Assembly: GCA_004010535.1 (NCBI GenBank)
Contig: RQYE01000001.1
Span: 124,001-188,000, forward strand
Direction: 5' to 3'
DNA length: 64,000 nucleotides
Source: Coriobacteriales bacterium OH1046
GTDB lineage: Bacteria; Actinomycetota; Coriobacteriia; Coriobacteriales; Atopobiaceae
In this document: piece after piece, positions 27,108-36,197 of the stretch
Numbering within the stretch: the first letter of the stretch is position 1
Layout of the letters: every line of letters starts with the position of its first letter
Translations under genes and position numbers: made by a program
Notes under the pieces: generated by a model
Told to the model about the DNA's origin: nothing
Seen by the model: the letters and a program-made list of their open reading frames with translations, nothing else
Database searches by the model: none

Positions 27108-27548
27108 ATGGCACACGGCAATAGCATCGCATACCAGGCAAACGGCACGGCAGCCCTCAAGGCGAGGGAATGCGCCTTCGCCGTATACGAGGGGGCGCGC
27201 ATCCGGCAGCGCAGAGCGCGCCCCGAGGCATCCCCGCAGACCCGGCTATCCCTTTTCCAGAAGTTCGAGACGGCTCTCATCATCGGTCTCGTGCTGGCCG
27301 CGCTGGGCCTCGTGCTCCGCCTGGGTTCCCTCAGCGCCGCCGCGCGGTTCCAAAGCCAGCTCGATGCCATGCCGTCCACGTCGATTACCGTCCACAGCGG
27401 GGACTCCCTTTGGGAACTCGCCGAAGCGCATGCACCGGAGGGCATGGGCACGGATTCCGCCATCCGTTGGATCAGGGAGAAAAACGGCCTCGATACCGCG
27501 CTCATCCATGCCGGCCAGGTTCTCGTGGTGCCTGCCAGCCAAGGATAG
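27108..27548 (+). CDS. LysM-domain single-TM protein, YneA-like candidate SOS cell-division suppressor
   Basis: TM FETALIIGLVLAALGLVLRL, LysM ITVHSGDSLWELAEAHAPEG...IHAGQVLVVP; divergent from lexA like B. subtilis yneA. Confidence 0.75.
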   Translation: MAHGNSIAYQANGTAALKARECAFAVYEGARIRQRRARPEASPQTRLSLFQKFETALIIGLVLAALGLVLRLGSLSAAARFQSQLDAMPSTSITVHSGDSLWELAEAHAPEGMGTDSAIRWIREKNGLDTALIHAGQVLVVPASQG

Positions 27549-27637
27549 CAATCGCGCCGAATCCCCTGTATGCAAACTGGTATGCACCTACACCATGTTG
27601 TGTTATGGTGCTTATACATGTAGACAGAGGGAGGGGT

Positions 27638-28084
27638 ATGCGTTGTCCTAAATGCGGGTGCGAGAATCTCAAGGTGGTCGATTCCCGTCCCTCCGAGAGC
27701 ATCGATGCGATCAGACGGCGCCGCGAATGCGAGGAATGCGGTTTTCGCTTCACCACCTACGAACGCCGCGAGGAGATGCCGCTCGTCGTCATCAAGAAAG
27801 ACGGCCATAGGGAGCCGTTCGATCGCCAGAAGCTCATGCGCGGCTTGCTTGCCGCCACCGTGAAGCGCAACATCCCCGTCACCAAGCTCGACAATCTCAT
27901 CTCCTCGATCGAAGATGAGCTCAGAGACAAGGGCACTACCGAGGTGGGCTCCGGCGATCTTGGCAACAACGTGCTTTTGAAGCTCAAGGATCTCGATCTG
28001 GTCGCCTACATCCGCTTCGCCTCCGTGTACCGTGATTTCAAGGATATCGACGAATTCAGCCGGACGCTGAGGAGCCTCTCATGA
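27638..28084 (+). CDS. nrdR: Transcriptional repressor NrdR
   Basis: [43 protein letters not shown] zinc ribbon plus ATP-cone. Confidence 0.98.
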   Translation: MRCPKCGCENLKVVDSRPSESIDAIRRRRECEECGFRFTTYERREEMPLVVIKKDGHREPFDRQKLMRGLLAATVKRNIPVTKLDNLISSIEDELRDKGTTEVGSGDLGNNVLLKLKDLDLVAYIRFASVYRDFKDIDEFSRTLRSLS

Positions 28085-28530
28085 CGGAAGATCGTATCAA
28101 GCTCGCCGTCAAGCGCCTCGATCCTTCCGTCGAGCTGCCCTCCTATGCCTATCTCGGCGATGCGGGCCTCGATCTTCGGGCAAACGAGGAGCTTACCCTT
28201 GCGCCGCATGAGCGCAGGCTCATCTCCACAGGCCTTGCCGTTGCGATTCCCGAGGGGTATGCGGGCTTCGTCCAGCCCCGGAGCGGCATGGCCCTGAAAC
28301 GCGGGCTCTCGATGGCCAACACGCCTGGACTCATCGATGCCCACTATCGCGGCGAGCTCAAGGTCGTTGCCGTCAATCTCGATGACGAGAACCCCATCCA
28401 TATCGAGAGGGGAGAGCGCATCGCCCAGCTCGTCATCCAGAAAGTCCCTGCTGTCGAGCTCGTCGAAGTCGAGGAGCTCGATGAAACCGATCGGGGAAGC
28501 GGTGGTTTCGGTTCGAGCGGCGTCGATTAG
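28081..28530 (+). CDS. dut: dUTP diphosphatase
   Basis: [54 protein letters not shown] motifs. Confidence 0.98.
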   Translation: MTEDRIKLAVKRLDPSVELPSYAYLGDAGLDLRANEELTLAPHERRLISTGLAVAIPEGYAGFVQPRSGMALKRGLSMANTPGLIDAHYRGELKVVAVNLDDENPIHIERGERIAQLVIQKVPAVELVEVEELDETDRGSGGFGSSGVD

Positions 28531-28572
28531 GGTGATCTTCCAGACTCATCTAACTATTTTGTGTAGAGATAT

Positions 28573-28598
28573 ATCGTGCACGATCTATATGCTATACT
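28573..28598 (+). promoter_or_regulatory. trxB promoter -10 (TATACT) with palindrome ATCGTGCACGAT
   Basis: ATCGTGCACGAT 28573-28584; TATACT 28593-28598. Confidence 0.5.
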
Positions 28599-28631
28599 GA
28601 TGGAACATCGATCCCGAAGGGGGAGTCTGCT

Positions 28632-29582
28632 ATGGAAAATCAAGATGTTCTCGATCTCATCATCGTCGGTGGCGGCCCTGCGGGACTGTCTGCGGCCCTC
28701 TATGCTCGGCGCGCCATGCTCTCCACGCGCTTGTTCGAGAAGGAATCGATCGGCGGGCAGATCATCCTGACCTCCGAGATCGATAATTATCCTGGTGTTC
28801 CCCATACCGACGGATATACGCTGAGCGAGCTCATGAGGTCGCAGGCGGAGGAGTTCGGCGCCACGCTCACCCTCGATGATGTCGCATCTATCGAGCACTC
28901 ATCCGAGACGGGCCTCTTCACGCTCACGGCGGGTGCGGGCCGCTTTCTCTCCAAGACCGTTATCGTCTCGGGCGGCGCAACGCCGCGTCTCGCCGGATTC
29001 GAGGGCGAGGGCGCCTTCTCGGGCAGGGGCGTTTCATACTGCGCCACCTGCGATGGCATGTTCTACCGCGGAAAGCGCGTCTTCGTCATCGGCGGCGGCA
29101 ATTCGGCGTGCGAGGAAGCCCTGTTCCTCACGCGTTTCGCCTCACAGGTTACCCTGATCGTGCGCAAGGATCACCTCCGTGCTCAGGCCGTCGTCGCCAA
29201 GGAGCTCGAGGAGAACGAGAAGGTCGATATCCGCTACCTTACGAGCATCGTTTCCGTCGGGGGCGACAAGCTGCTCAAGAGCATCACGTTCCGCGACAAC
29301 GGGACGGGCGAGATCCATACCGAGGAGTTCGACGAGGGCTCGTTCGGCATTTTCGTGTTCGTCGGACGCAATCCCGAGACGGCGCTGGTGGCAGATCTTG
29401 CCGATCTCGACGAGCACGGCTACGCCATCACGAACGAACGCATGGAGACGAGGACGCCGGGGCTCTTCTGCGCGGGGGATATGCGCCGGAAGTCGCTTCG
29501 TCAGATCATCACTGCTGCGGCAGACGGTGCGATCGCGGCGACAAGCGCCGCCGCCTTCCTCGGCCAACCCATTGAGGGCTGA
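28632..29582 (+). CDS. trxB: Thioredoxin-disulfide reductase-like FAD/NAD(P) oxidoreductase
   Basis: LIIVGGGPAGLSAALYARRA, GVSYCATCDGMFYRGK redox CATC, GNSACEEALFLTRFA. Confidence 0.95.
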   Translation: MENQDVLDLIIVGGGPAGLSAALYARRAMLSTRLFEKESIGGQIILTSEIDNYPGVPHTDGYTLSELMRSQAEEFGATLTLDDVASIEHSSETGLFTLTAGAGRFLSKTVIVSGGATPRLAGFEGEGAFSGRGVSYCATCDGMFYRGKRVFVIGGGNSACEEALFLTRFASQVTLIVRKDHLRAQAVVAKELEENEKVDIRYLTSIVSVGGDKLLKSITFRDNGTGEIHTEEFDEGSFGIFVFVGRNPETALVADLADLDEHGYAITNERMETRTPGLFCAGDMRRKSLRQIITAAADGAIAATSAAAFLGQPIEG

Positions 29583-29643
29583 TTGCCCATCTGCAGATGC
29601 CGTGATATAAGCGCAGTGTATTTTTGAATTTATTTAGAAATCC

Positions 29644-29681
29644 GAGCCGCCTCGGGATGCGCGACCGCATCGGGGCGGCTC
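29644..29681. terminator. Strong hairpin downstream of trxB
   Basis: GAGCCGCC...(inner gatgcg/cgcatc)...GGCGGCTC. Confidence 0.55.
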
Positions 29682-30045
29682 GCTATAGGTAATGCGGGCT
29701 GCGGAACCGGCAGGGTCGATGCGCATGCTTGGATCAAACCATGGGCTTGGTGATCCAGGCGTGCTGCGGCGAGGAGCCAGGTGATCGATGCGACGGGACA
29801 GGAGACGGGATTGCTCAGGGAATGATCGGCGTCGGCATACCGTACGTATAGAGAGGATCCGTCTCTATACGAGGTGCGCGGAGACGGTTTGCTTGAAGCG
29901 TCGCGCACCAGGATCGATGAGAGTGCTCCAGCATCTTCAGATTCCCGGATGGATCGCCGCCCTGTCTTTTCAGACTAATCCGTGATAATATATCTTATGT
30001 AAATTAATGATCGCGAAGATTCAAGATCCCTATCGAGGAAACCTG

Positions 30046-30168
30046 CGGTATTCGCGATCCCCGCAGCCAGCTCCCCCGCCGAAGAGTCCCACCAAGCCTT
30101 CTACCTGCGCATGTACGGTTACCGCAGTTCGTCTTCTCTGAGAAAAGCGCGGGGATCGCGAATACCGC
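30046..30168. repeat. 20-bp perfect inverted repeat with 83-bp spacer in intergenic DNA
   Basis: gcggtattcgcgatccccgc (30046-30065) and gcggggatcgcgaataccgc (30149-30168). Confidence 0.9.
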
Positions 30169-30208
30169 GGAGCCTGAGGGACGGGTTGGCGCAGCCGTAA
30201 GAGAAAAA

Positions 30209-30227
30209 GAGGGCGTGCATTGCCCTC
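30209..30227 (-). terminator. Rho-independent terminator of NlpC/P60 gene
   Basis: On minus strand GAGGGC-aatgcac-GCCCTC followed by TTTTTC. Confidence 0.85.
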
Positions 30228-30273
30228 TTCTCCTTGGAATATATGCTCCGATACGGTAGCGAACCGTTTTCCG

Positions 30274-31476
30274 TCAACCTCCGAAGCCGCCGCCGATGCA
30301 ATCGTAGACCCAGGCGACGCAGACATATTGGCCCGGATAGGGAGCGTGGATCATATACTCCCCTCCGAGATAGATCGCGACGTGGCCGTACGAGCAGAAG
30401 ATGATGTCGCCTGGATTCAAAACCTCCTGGTAGTTCGAGAGGTCGCAGCTCTTCCAATTACCCCGTCCCTGCACCCAGCTCATGAGACCTGAGACCGAGG
30501 TCGCATAGGGCGTGCTGTAGCCGGCCATCTGATACGAGGTTGCCACGAGACCGCAGCAATCATAGCCATCGGCGTCTGGGCCGTAGTTACGACCGCTCCA
30601 CCATGTTTTATAGGGCATGCCGACGAGCTGGTAGGCATTCGAGATCACGTCCGACGAGGCGACGATGGAATTGCCCGAATCTCCGCTCGGAGCGTCCGCC
30701 TCGTCTGAGCCGCTCGAGCTCGCGGATTCATCTGGATAACCTGAATCGGTTGCGCCTCCCCCTCCGGCATCGAGGGCATCGACGACCGTGGAGAGCCCGG
30801 AGCTTTGCGGAGCAGTGGCCTGCTCCGCTTGCCTGCGCGCCTCCTCCTCGGCTTGGCGGGCGAGCTCTGCCTGGATCTCGGCGTCGAGCTGGTCGTAGTA
30901 AGCTTGCGCCTCGGCAAGCTTAGCATCGTATTCCTGCAGCTCGGCCTCTATCTCGGTGATCTGCCCCTCCTGCTCCTTCTGGGTCGCCTCGAGCTCGGCC
31001 TTCTGCTCTTCGAGCTGTTTCTCGAGTTGCTGGATCTCATCGATGGCGCGGGCATCGGATTCCGACACCTTGTCTATGTAGTAGATCACGTTGACGATAT
31101 CCTCGAAATCGCGCGCGCCTAAGAGCAGGTCGAGGATGGTGCCCGACCCGCTCTTATACGAGCTTTTCATGCGTTTTCCCAGGACAATGCGGCGCTCGGT
31201 AAGCTCAGCCTGCGTTTTCTCGATGGACGCATTGGTCTCATCGATCCTGTTGCGCGTCGCCTCGAGCGCGCCTTCCGCCTCCATGAGATTGGACTGGATG
31301 GCACCCATCTCCTGCCCGATCTCCTCGAGACGTGCGCGCGCTGCGTCGAGGTCGGCTTGGGTAGGTGCAGCGTACGAGGGCGTGCTCAATGCGAGCAAGC
31401 TCGTGAGCACGAGAAGAAGGACGCAGGCCGAGGAGTGGATTCTGTTTCTGATCAGCACGGCTCGAACTCCTTGCAC
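30274..31476 (-). CDS. NlpC/P60 peptidoglycan endopeptidase with N-terminal coiled coil (variant DCCGLV catalytic motif)
   Basis: Signal peptide, long coiled coil (PcsB/CwlO-like), DGYDCCGLVATSYQMAG, YGHVAIYLGGEYMIHAP. Confidence 0.9.
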   Translation of the reverse strand: MQGVRAVLIRNRIHSSACVLLLVLTSLLALSTPSYAAPTQADLDAARARLEEIGQEMGAIQSNLMEAEGALEATRNRIDETNASIEKTQAELTERRIVLGKRMKSSYKSGSGTILDLLLGARDFEDIVNVIYYIDKVSESDARAIDEIQQLEKQLEEQKAELEATQKEQEGQITEIEAELQEYDAKLAEAQAYYDQLDAEIQAELARQAEEEARRQAEQATAPQSSGLSTVVDALDAGGGGATDSGYPDESASSSGSDEADAPSGDSGNSIVASSDVISNAYQLVGMPYKTWWSGRNYGPDADGYDCCGLVATSYQMAGYSTPYATSVSGLMSWVQGRGNWKSCDLSNYQEVLNPGDIIFCSYGHVAIYLGGEYMIHAPYPGQYVCVAWVYDCIGGGFGG

Positions 31477-31479
31477 ATA

Positions 31480-32640
31480 CTAGAAGGGGCGTACGAAAGG
31501 ACCGCCGCCGTAGAAGGCGTAGACTTCGGCGACACAGACAACCATACCCGGCCTCGGCGCATGGATCATCATGCCGCCGCCGATGTAGATGCCCACGTGC
31601 TCGAACTCGGAACGCGTGAAGACGAGATCGCCCGGAACGAGCTGGTCGAGGCTCGTCTTCCAAAGACCCGCGTTGATGATCGCAAGGCCGAGGGGCTCTG
31701 CTCCCCTCCTCCACGTGCCATCGCCATAGCAGTAGCTGACGAGGCCCGAGCAGTCGAAGCCGCCCGTCGCCGTGTTATAGCCACCCCATACGTAGGGCCA
31801 GCCGAGACATGAATAGGCGGACGCGACCCCACTGCCGGGATACGGTCCGTCAGAACCGGTGTTGGGATTATCCGTGACTTCCGAGCCGCCCGGATCGGTG
31901 GAGCCTGCGTTGTTGCCCGCACCCGCGTCGCCACCCGAAGAGCCGCCATCCGAGGAGCCTGCGCCCGAAGCGCTCCCGCCGGCGGCCTCGATGACGGCTG
32001 CTGCGGCATTTTGGCGTGCGGCCTCCTCCTCGGCTTGGCGGGCGAGCTCTGCCTGGATCTCGGAGTCGAGCTGGTTGTAGTATTCCTGGGCCTCCGCGAC
32101 GAGCGCCTCGAACTCCCCTACCCTCTCCTCGACCTCGGCTACGCGCTGCTCCTGGGTCGCCTTCTGGGCCTCGAGCTCGCCCATCTGCTCTTGGAGCTGC
32201 CGCTCGAGCTCGTTGATGCGGTCTATGGTCGCGGCGTCCTGCTCGTTGACCTTATCCATGTAGTAGATGCGATTCGCGAAATCCTCGATGCTGGTCGAGC
32301 TGAAGAGCACGTCGAGGAAGTTGACGGGGCCGGTCTTATAGCCGCTCCTCATATGGCGACCGAGCAGGGCGCGCGCATCGGCGAGCTCGGCTTGGGTATC
32401 CTCGATCTGGCCTTGGGTGGCCTCGATGTCGTTGTCGGTGCGGACAAGGTCGGCCTCGGCCTCATCGAGCTCTGATTGGAATGCGATGAGCTGGGTCCCG
32501 AGCTCGTCGACGCGGGCCTGCGCTGCTTCGAGATCGGCCTGCGACGGCACCGCATCGGCCGTTGCCGGCATGAGAGCCACGCCCGTTGCCGCAAGCAGCG
32601 CAGCGAGCACCACCGAAGCGATCGATCTCCTCAACACCAT
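31480..32640 (-). CDS. NlpC/P60 peptidoglycan endopeptidase with N-terminal coiled coil
   Basis: Coiled coil, GGFDCSGLVSYCYG, FEHVGIYIGGGMMIHAP; paralog of the next gene. Confidence 0.92.
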   Translation of the reverse strand: MVLRRSIASVVLAALLAATGVALMPATADAVPSQADLEAAQARVDELGTQLIAFQSELDEAEADLVRTDNDIEATQGQIEDTQAELADARALLGRHMRSGYKTGPVNFLDVLFSSTSIEDFANRIYYMDKVNEQDAATIDRINELERQLQEQMGELEAQKATQEQRVAEVEERVGEFEALVAEAQEYYNQLDSEIQAELARQAEEEAARQNAAAAVIEAAGGSASGAGSSDGGSSGGDAGAGNNAGSTDPGGSEVTDNPNTGSDGPYPGSGVASAYSCLGWPYVWGGYNTATGGFDCSGLVSYCYGDGTWRRGAEPLGLAIINAGLWKTSLDQLVPGDLVFTRSEFEHVGIYIGGGMMIHAPRPGMVVCVAEVYAFYGGGPFVRPF

Positions 32641-32750
32641 GACGTGTTCCTTTCGACGTTCGAATAATTATTTTAACCGCGATTCTGGGCGAATCCCGAA
32701 CGTCCACACTATGGCCACGTGTATGGCCGTAGCGTGTAGCCGCAACAACG

Positions 32751-33293
32751 CTATTGTACCGGTACGAGCGTGAAGATCTCCTGATTTCCAAAATCTTTCG
32801 CTATGGCCTCGCGCGGGTTCAGGAATGCGAGCTCGAGGATGAACGAGAAGCCCACGACCTCGGCCCCGCTCTTCCGGGCGAGCCGGGCGGCCGCGACGGC
32901 CGTGCCGCCCGTGGCGATGAGATCGTCGACGATGAGGACCCTATCGTTCCCGTCGAGGGCATCCCTATGGATTTGGAGCTCGTCCGTGCCGTATTCGAGC
33001 GAATATGACTCGGTGTAGACCTCGCGCGGCAATTTGCCCGGCTTACGTGCGGGAACGAAGCCGGCGCCGAGCCTGTAGGCGACAGGAGGGCCTATGAGGA
33101 AGCCGCGCGCCTCGGCACCGACGACCTTGGTGATGCCTCGGGTGGAGAAGTGATCGGCGATGGCATCGACGAGCGCCCTGAAAGCGGACGGATCTTGGAA
33201 GAGCGGCGTGACATCTTTGAAGACGACCCCGGGCTCGGGATAGTCGGGGATGCTGATGACGATGCTCTCGAAATCGAAGTCGGAGTCGGACAC
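32751..33293 (-). CDS. apt: Adenine phosphoribosyltransferase
   Basis: IPDYPEPGVVFKDVTPLFQD, VLIVDDLIATGGTAVAAARL. Confidence 0.97.
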   Translation of the reverse strand: MSDSDFDFESIVISIPDYPEPGVVFKDVTPLFQDPSAFRALVDAIADHFSTRGITKVVGAEARGFLIGPPVAYRLGAGFVPARKPGKLPREVYTESYSLEYGTDELQIHRDALDGNDRVLIVDDLIATGGTAVAAARLARKSGAEVVGFSFILELAFLNPREAIAKDFGNQEIFTLVPVQ

Positions 33294-33327
33294 GGAGCTT
33301 CCTTTCCATGGATGACGACATGCAGGG

Positions 33328-34056
33328 CTAGTTCGAGGAGCGCGTGCTGCGGACGAGCCGCTTGATAAGGGATGAGCGGAGCGAGTTGGTCAGCGCGAGC
33401 ATGCGGTCGAAGGCCTTGTCGGCGCGCTCGCGCGCCTCTTCGGAACGCTCCATCTCCACGCCGCCGGCTTTTGCCGTGTAGACGACGAGCGCCTGCTCGA
33501 ACATGGCGGACTCGCGGTTGGCGGCCATGACGTACTGGCGGAGGTTCTTCGGACCGATACCGAAGGTGCGCAGCTCATCGCAGATGCGGATGAGCGCGAG
33601 GTCGCGCCCCTCGACGAGATCGCGGCCCTGCGGGGACTTCTTGAACCGGATAAGGCCCGCCTCCTCGAGGGAGCGCACGAAGCTGACCGTGGTGCCGCAG
33701 ATCTCGGGCATGCGATCGATGGGATGGAGCTTCTCGATCATCTCCCGGGAATCGATGGCGGCGACCACCTCGGCATCGTCGGAGGACGCGACCTTCCTGC
33801 CGGGCTCCCGCTCCTGGCGCTCGAGCTGCTCCTTGATGACCGCAAGAGGATAGAAGCGGTGCTTCTGCATATAGAGGATGGATTCGAGGCGCGCGACGTC
33901 TTTGGGCGAGTACTTCCGGTAGCCGCCTGTGGAGCGCAGCGGGTGCAGGAGCCCTTCGTCCTCGAGATAGCGCACCTTGGAAACCGTGAGGTCGGGATAG
34001 GCGGGCTGGAGCTTCTGAACGAGCTTGCCGATGGTGAGGTACTCGAAGTCGGACAT
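33328..34056 (-). CDS. MerR family transcriptional regulator (FtsR-like)
   Basis: LTIGKLVQKLQPAYPDLTVSKVRYLEDEGLLHPLRSTGGYRKYSPKDVARL; adjacent to an FHA gene. Confidence 0.88.
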   Translation of the reverse strand: MSDFEYLTIGKLVQKLQPAYPDLTVSKVRYLEDEGLLHPLRSTGGYRKYSPKDVARLESILYMQKHRFYPLAVIKEQLERQEREPGRKVASSDDAEVVAAIDSREMIEKLHPIDRMPEICGTTVSFVRSLEEAGLIRFKKSPQGRDLVEGRDLALIRICDELRTFGIGPKNLRQYVMAANRESAMFEQALVVYTAKAGGVEMERSEEARERADKAFDRMLALTNSLRSSLIKRLVRSTRSSN

Positions 34057-34062
34057 GATCGT

Positions 34063-34494
34063 CTAGCTCTCCGTTTGAGGGGCGCGCTGGCGCCTGTTGG
34101 TGTGGAAGACCATTCTGAACGTGCCGATCTGGATGGTCGAGCCATCCTTGAGATCGGCCTCGGAGACGATGGCGCCATCGACCCAGGTGCCGTTCAGGGA
34201 TGAGAGGTCCTCGATCGTGGCATGTCCCCGCTCCATATCGGAAAGATCCATGCGGGCATGGTGCCGCGATACGGTCATGTCGTTCAGGAACACGCTGTTG
34301 GAGGGATCGCGGCCGAGTGTGATGACATCCGAATCCAAATCGAAGGAATCGCCCAGATGCGGGCCTTTCACGATGGTGAGCGTGGGATAGGTGGGCTTGG
34401 GAGTGCCCATCAGGTCGGGAACGGTGGCATCCGCAGAGGGCATGCGGAAGATCTCGGTCTTATCGTTCGGGGTGGTGCTGTTTGAAGGCTGCAT
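34063..34494 (-). CDS. FHA domain-containing protein (GarA-like)
   Basis: ITLGRDPSNSVFLNDMTVSRHHARMDLSDMERGHATIEDLSSLNGTWVDG. Confidence 0.93.
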   Translation of the reverse strand: MQPSNSTTPNDKTEIFRMPSADATVPDLMGTPKPTYPTLTIVKGPHLGDSFDLDSDVITLGRDPSNSVFLNDMTVSRHHARMDLSDMERGHATIEDLSSLNGTWVDGAIVSEADLKDGSTIQIGTFRMVFHTNRRQRAPQTES

Positions 34495-34534
34495 GGCTTT
34501 CTCCTTGAAAAACGCCGTCCCCCTAATGATAACG

Positions 34535-34915
34535 CTAACGACAGGCTATGCAGTCCATCTCGATGAGCGCGCCCATCGGGAGGGCTGAAACGCCCACGAC
34601 ATTGCGTGCCGGGGCGGGCATGATGAACCGGGCGGCATAGATGTCGTTCACGATCTCCAAGTCATCGAGATCGGCAAGGTAGATCGTGGTCTGGGCGACA
34701 TCGTCGAGCGTGCAATCGACTTCGGCGAGGATCGCCTCGATGATGTCGATGACGCGCGCCGTCTGTTCGGCGATACCGCCTTCCACGAGCCTATAATCGT
34801 TTTCCGCCGAGATGGGGAGCTGCCCCGAGGCGAAGACGAGGCGTCCGGCGGTGGTGCCCTGCGAATAAGGACCGATGGCCTCGGGAGCCTTGCGCGCGTT
34901 GATCGCATATTTCAT
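34535..34915 (-). CDS. ridA: RidA family enamine/imine deaminase
   Basis: KAPEAIGPYSQGTTAGRLVFASGQLPI...PAPARNVVGVSALPMGALIEMDCIA. Confidence 0.93.
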   Translation of the reverse strand: MKYAINARKAPEAIGPYSQGTTAGRLVFASGQLPISAENDYRLVEGGIAEQTARVIDIIEAILAEVDCTLDDVAQTTIYLADLDDLEIVNDIYAARFIMPAPARNVVGVSALPMGALIEMDCIACR

Positions 34916-36132
34916 GAGCCGTTCCTCCCCTTCCGCGCCTCCTCGAAGGCGTCGGTGCCGTAGGCGCCTTCCAAACGTGCAAGCGCAGCTTCGAGCGCCC
35001 AGGTCGGGCATGCGATGTTGAAGCGCTCGAACGATGCGCCCCCCGTGCCGAACAGGGCGCCGCTGTCAAGATAGAGTTGGGCATGCGTGCGGAGGAGGCG
35101 CTCGCGGAGCCTGCAGTCCATCCCCCAAGCTGAGAAGTCAACCCATGCAAGGTAGGTGCCCTCGAGTGGGTGGACGGAAAGCCCGCCGAGCCTGCCGTCG
35201 AGGCGATCCTCGAGCAGGGTGTAATTGCGCATGAGGATGCCGATGAGCTCATCGAGCCACCCCTCGCATTCGTTGTAGGCGGCTATGAGCGCCGGATAGG
35301 CGAATGCGTTGAGTTGGAAGAGCCCCTGCGCCTCGTAGGCGGCCTTGTATGCCGACCTCAGGCCGTCTCCGGGGATGTATGCGACCGATCCCTGGGTTCC
35401 CGCAAGGCTGAACGTCTTGGAGCAGGATGTGAACACGATGATATGCCGCGCTTGGTCCGTGCTTGCAAGGGAAAGCAGCGTGCGGTGCATGTGCCCGGGC
35501 ATGATGAGATCGTTGTGGATCTCGTCGCAGAGGAGGTAGATGCCGGCATCGGAGCAGATGGCGATAAGGCGCGCGAGCTCCTCTTCCGTCCATACGCGTC
35601 CGACAGGATTATGGGGGCTGCAGACGATGATCGCCTTGGTGCGCGCATCATGGGCGAGCGTCTCGAGGCCCTCGAAATCCATGCGCCAAGATGTCCCGTC
35701 GCAGACGAGCGGATTCTCCACAAGCATGCGGCCGGTCTTCTCGATGGCCGTGGAGAAGGGATAGTAGACGGGCGGCTGGATGATTATGCCATCGCCCGGA
35801 TTGGTGCAGGCCCTGACGGCCGTGTACAGGGCGGGGACGACTCCCGGCGACGTGACGACCCACTCCTTCTCCGGTTTCCATCCGTGACGGCGTTCCTGCC
35901 ATGAGATGCAGGCATCGTAGAAACCATCTGTAGGGTCGGTATATCCGAGCGCGGTCGCATCGATAAGCCTATGCAGTGCCGCCTTGATGGGCGTGGGAGT
36001 GAGGAATTCCATATCGGCCACGCTCAACGGTATGACATCGTCCGCGACATCGGGGTTATCGGCGAGCATGGCCTCCCATTTTGATGAGCCGGTTCCGCGG
36101 CGATCGGGCAATGTGGTGAAATCATGCTCCAT
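34912..36132 (-). CDS. patB: MalY/PatB family PLP-dependent cystathionine beta-lyase/aminotransferase
   Basis: VIPLSVADMEFLTPTPIKAAL, CSPHNPVGRVWTEEEL, CDEIHNDLIMPGH, TSCSKTFSLAGTQGS. Confidence 0.93.
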   Translation of the reverse strand: MEHDFTTLPDRRGTGSSKWEAMLADNPDVADDVIPLSVADMEFLTPTPIKAALHRLIDATALGYTDPTDGFYDACISWQERRHGWKPEKEWVVTSPGVVPALYTAVRACTNPGDGIIIQPPVYYPFSTAIEKTGRMLVENPLVCDGTSWRMDFEGLETLAHDARTKAIIVCSPHNPVGRVWTEEELARLIAICSDAGIYLLCDEIHNDLIMPGHMHRTLLSLASTDQARHIIVFTSCSKTFSLAGTQGSVAYIPGDGLRSAYKAAYEAQGLFQLNAFAYPALIAAYNECEGWLDELIGILMRNYTLLEDRLDGRLGGLSVHPLEGTYLAWVDFSAWGMDCRLRERLLRTHAQLYLDSGALFGTGGASFERFNIACPTWALEAALARLEGAYGTDAFEEARKGRNGS

Positions 36133-36197
36133 GTGCGATCACGATCCTTTCCGGCTCGATTGGCCGAGCACAGCCCCAGCATATCGCTTGCGGTGCA

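Noticed and set aside
27591-27610. nrdR upstream dyad as a canonical NrdR box
   Set aside because: Spacing and sequence do not fit the 16-bp ACACTATATATTGTGT-type consensus.
32641-32750. c-di-AMP (ydaO) riboswitch upstream of the NlpC/P60 genes, as seen in some actinobacteria
   Set aside because: Leader is only about 110 nt and lacks ydaO conserved blocks.
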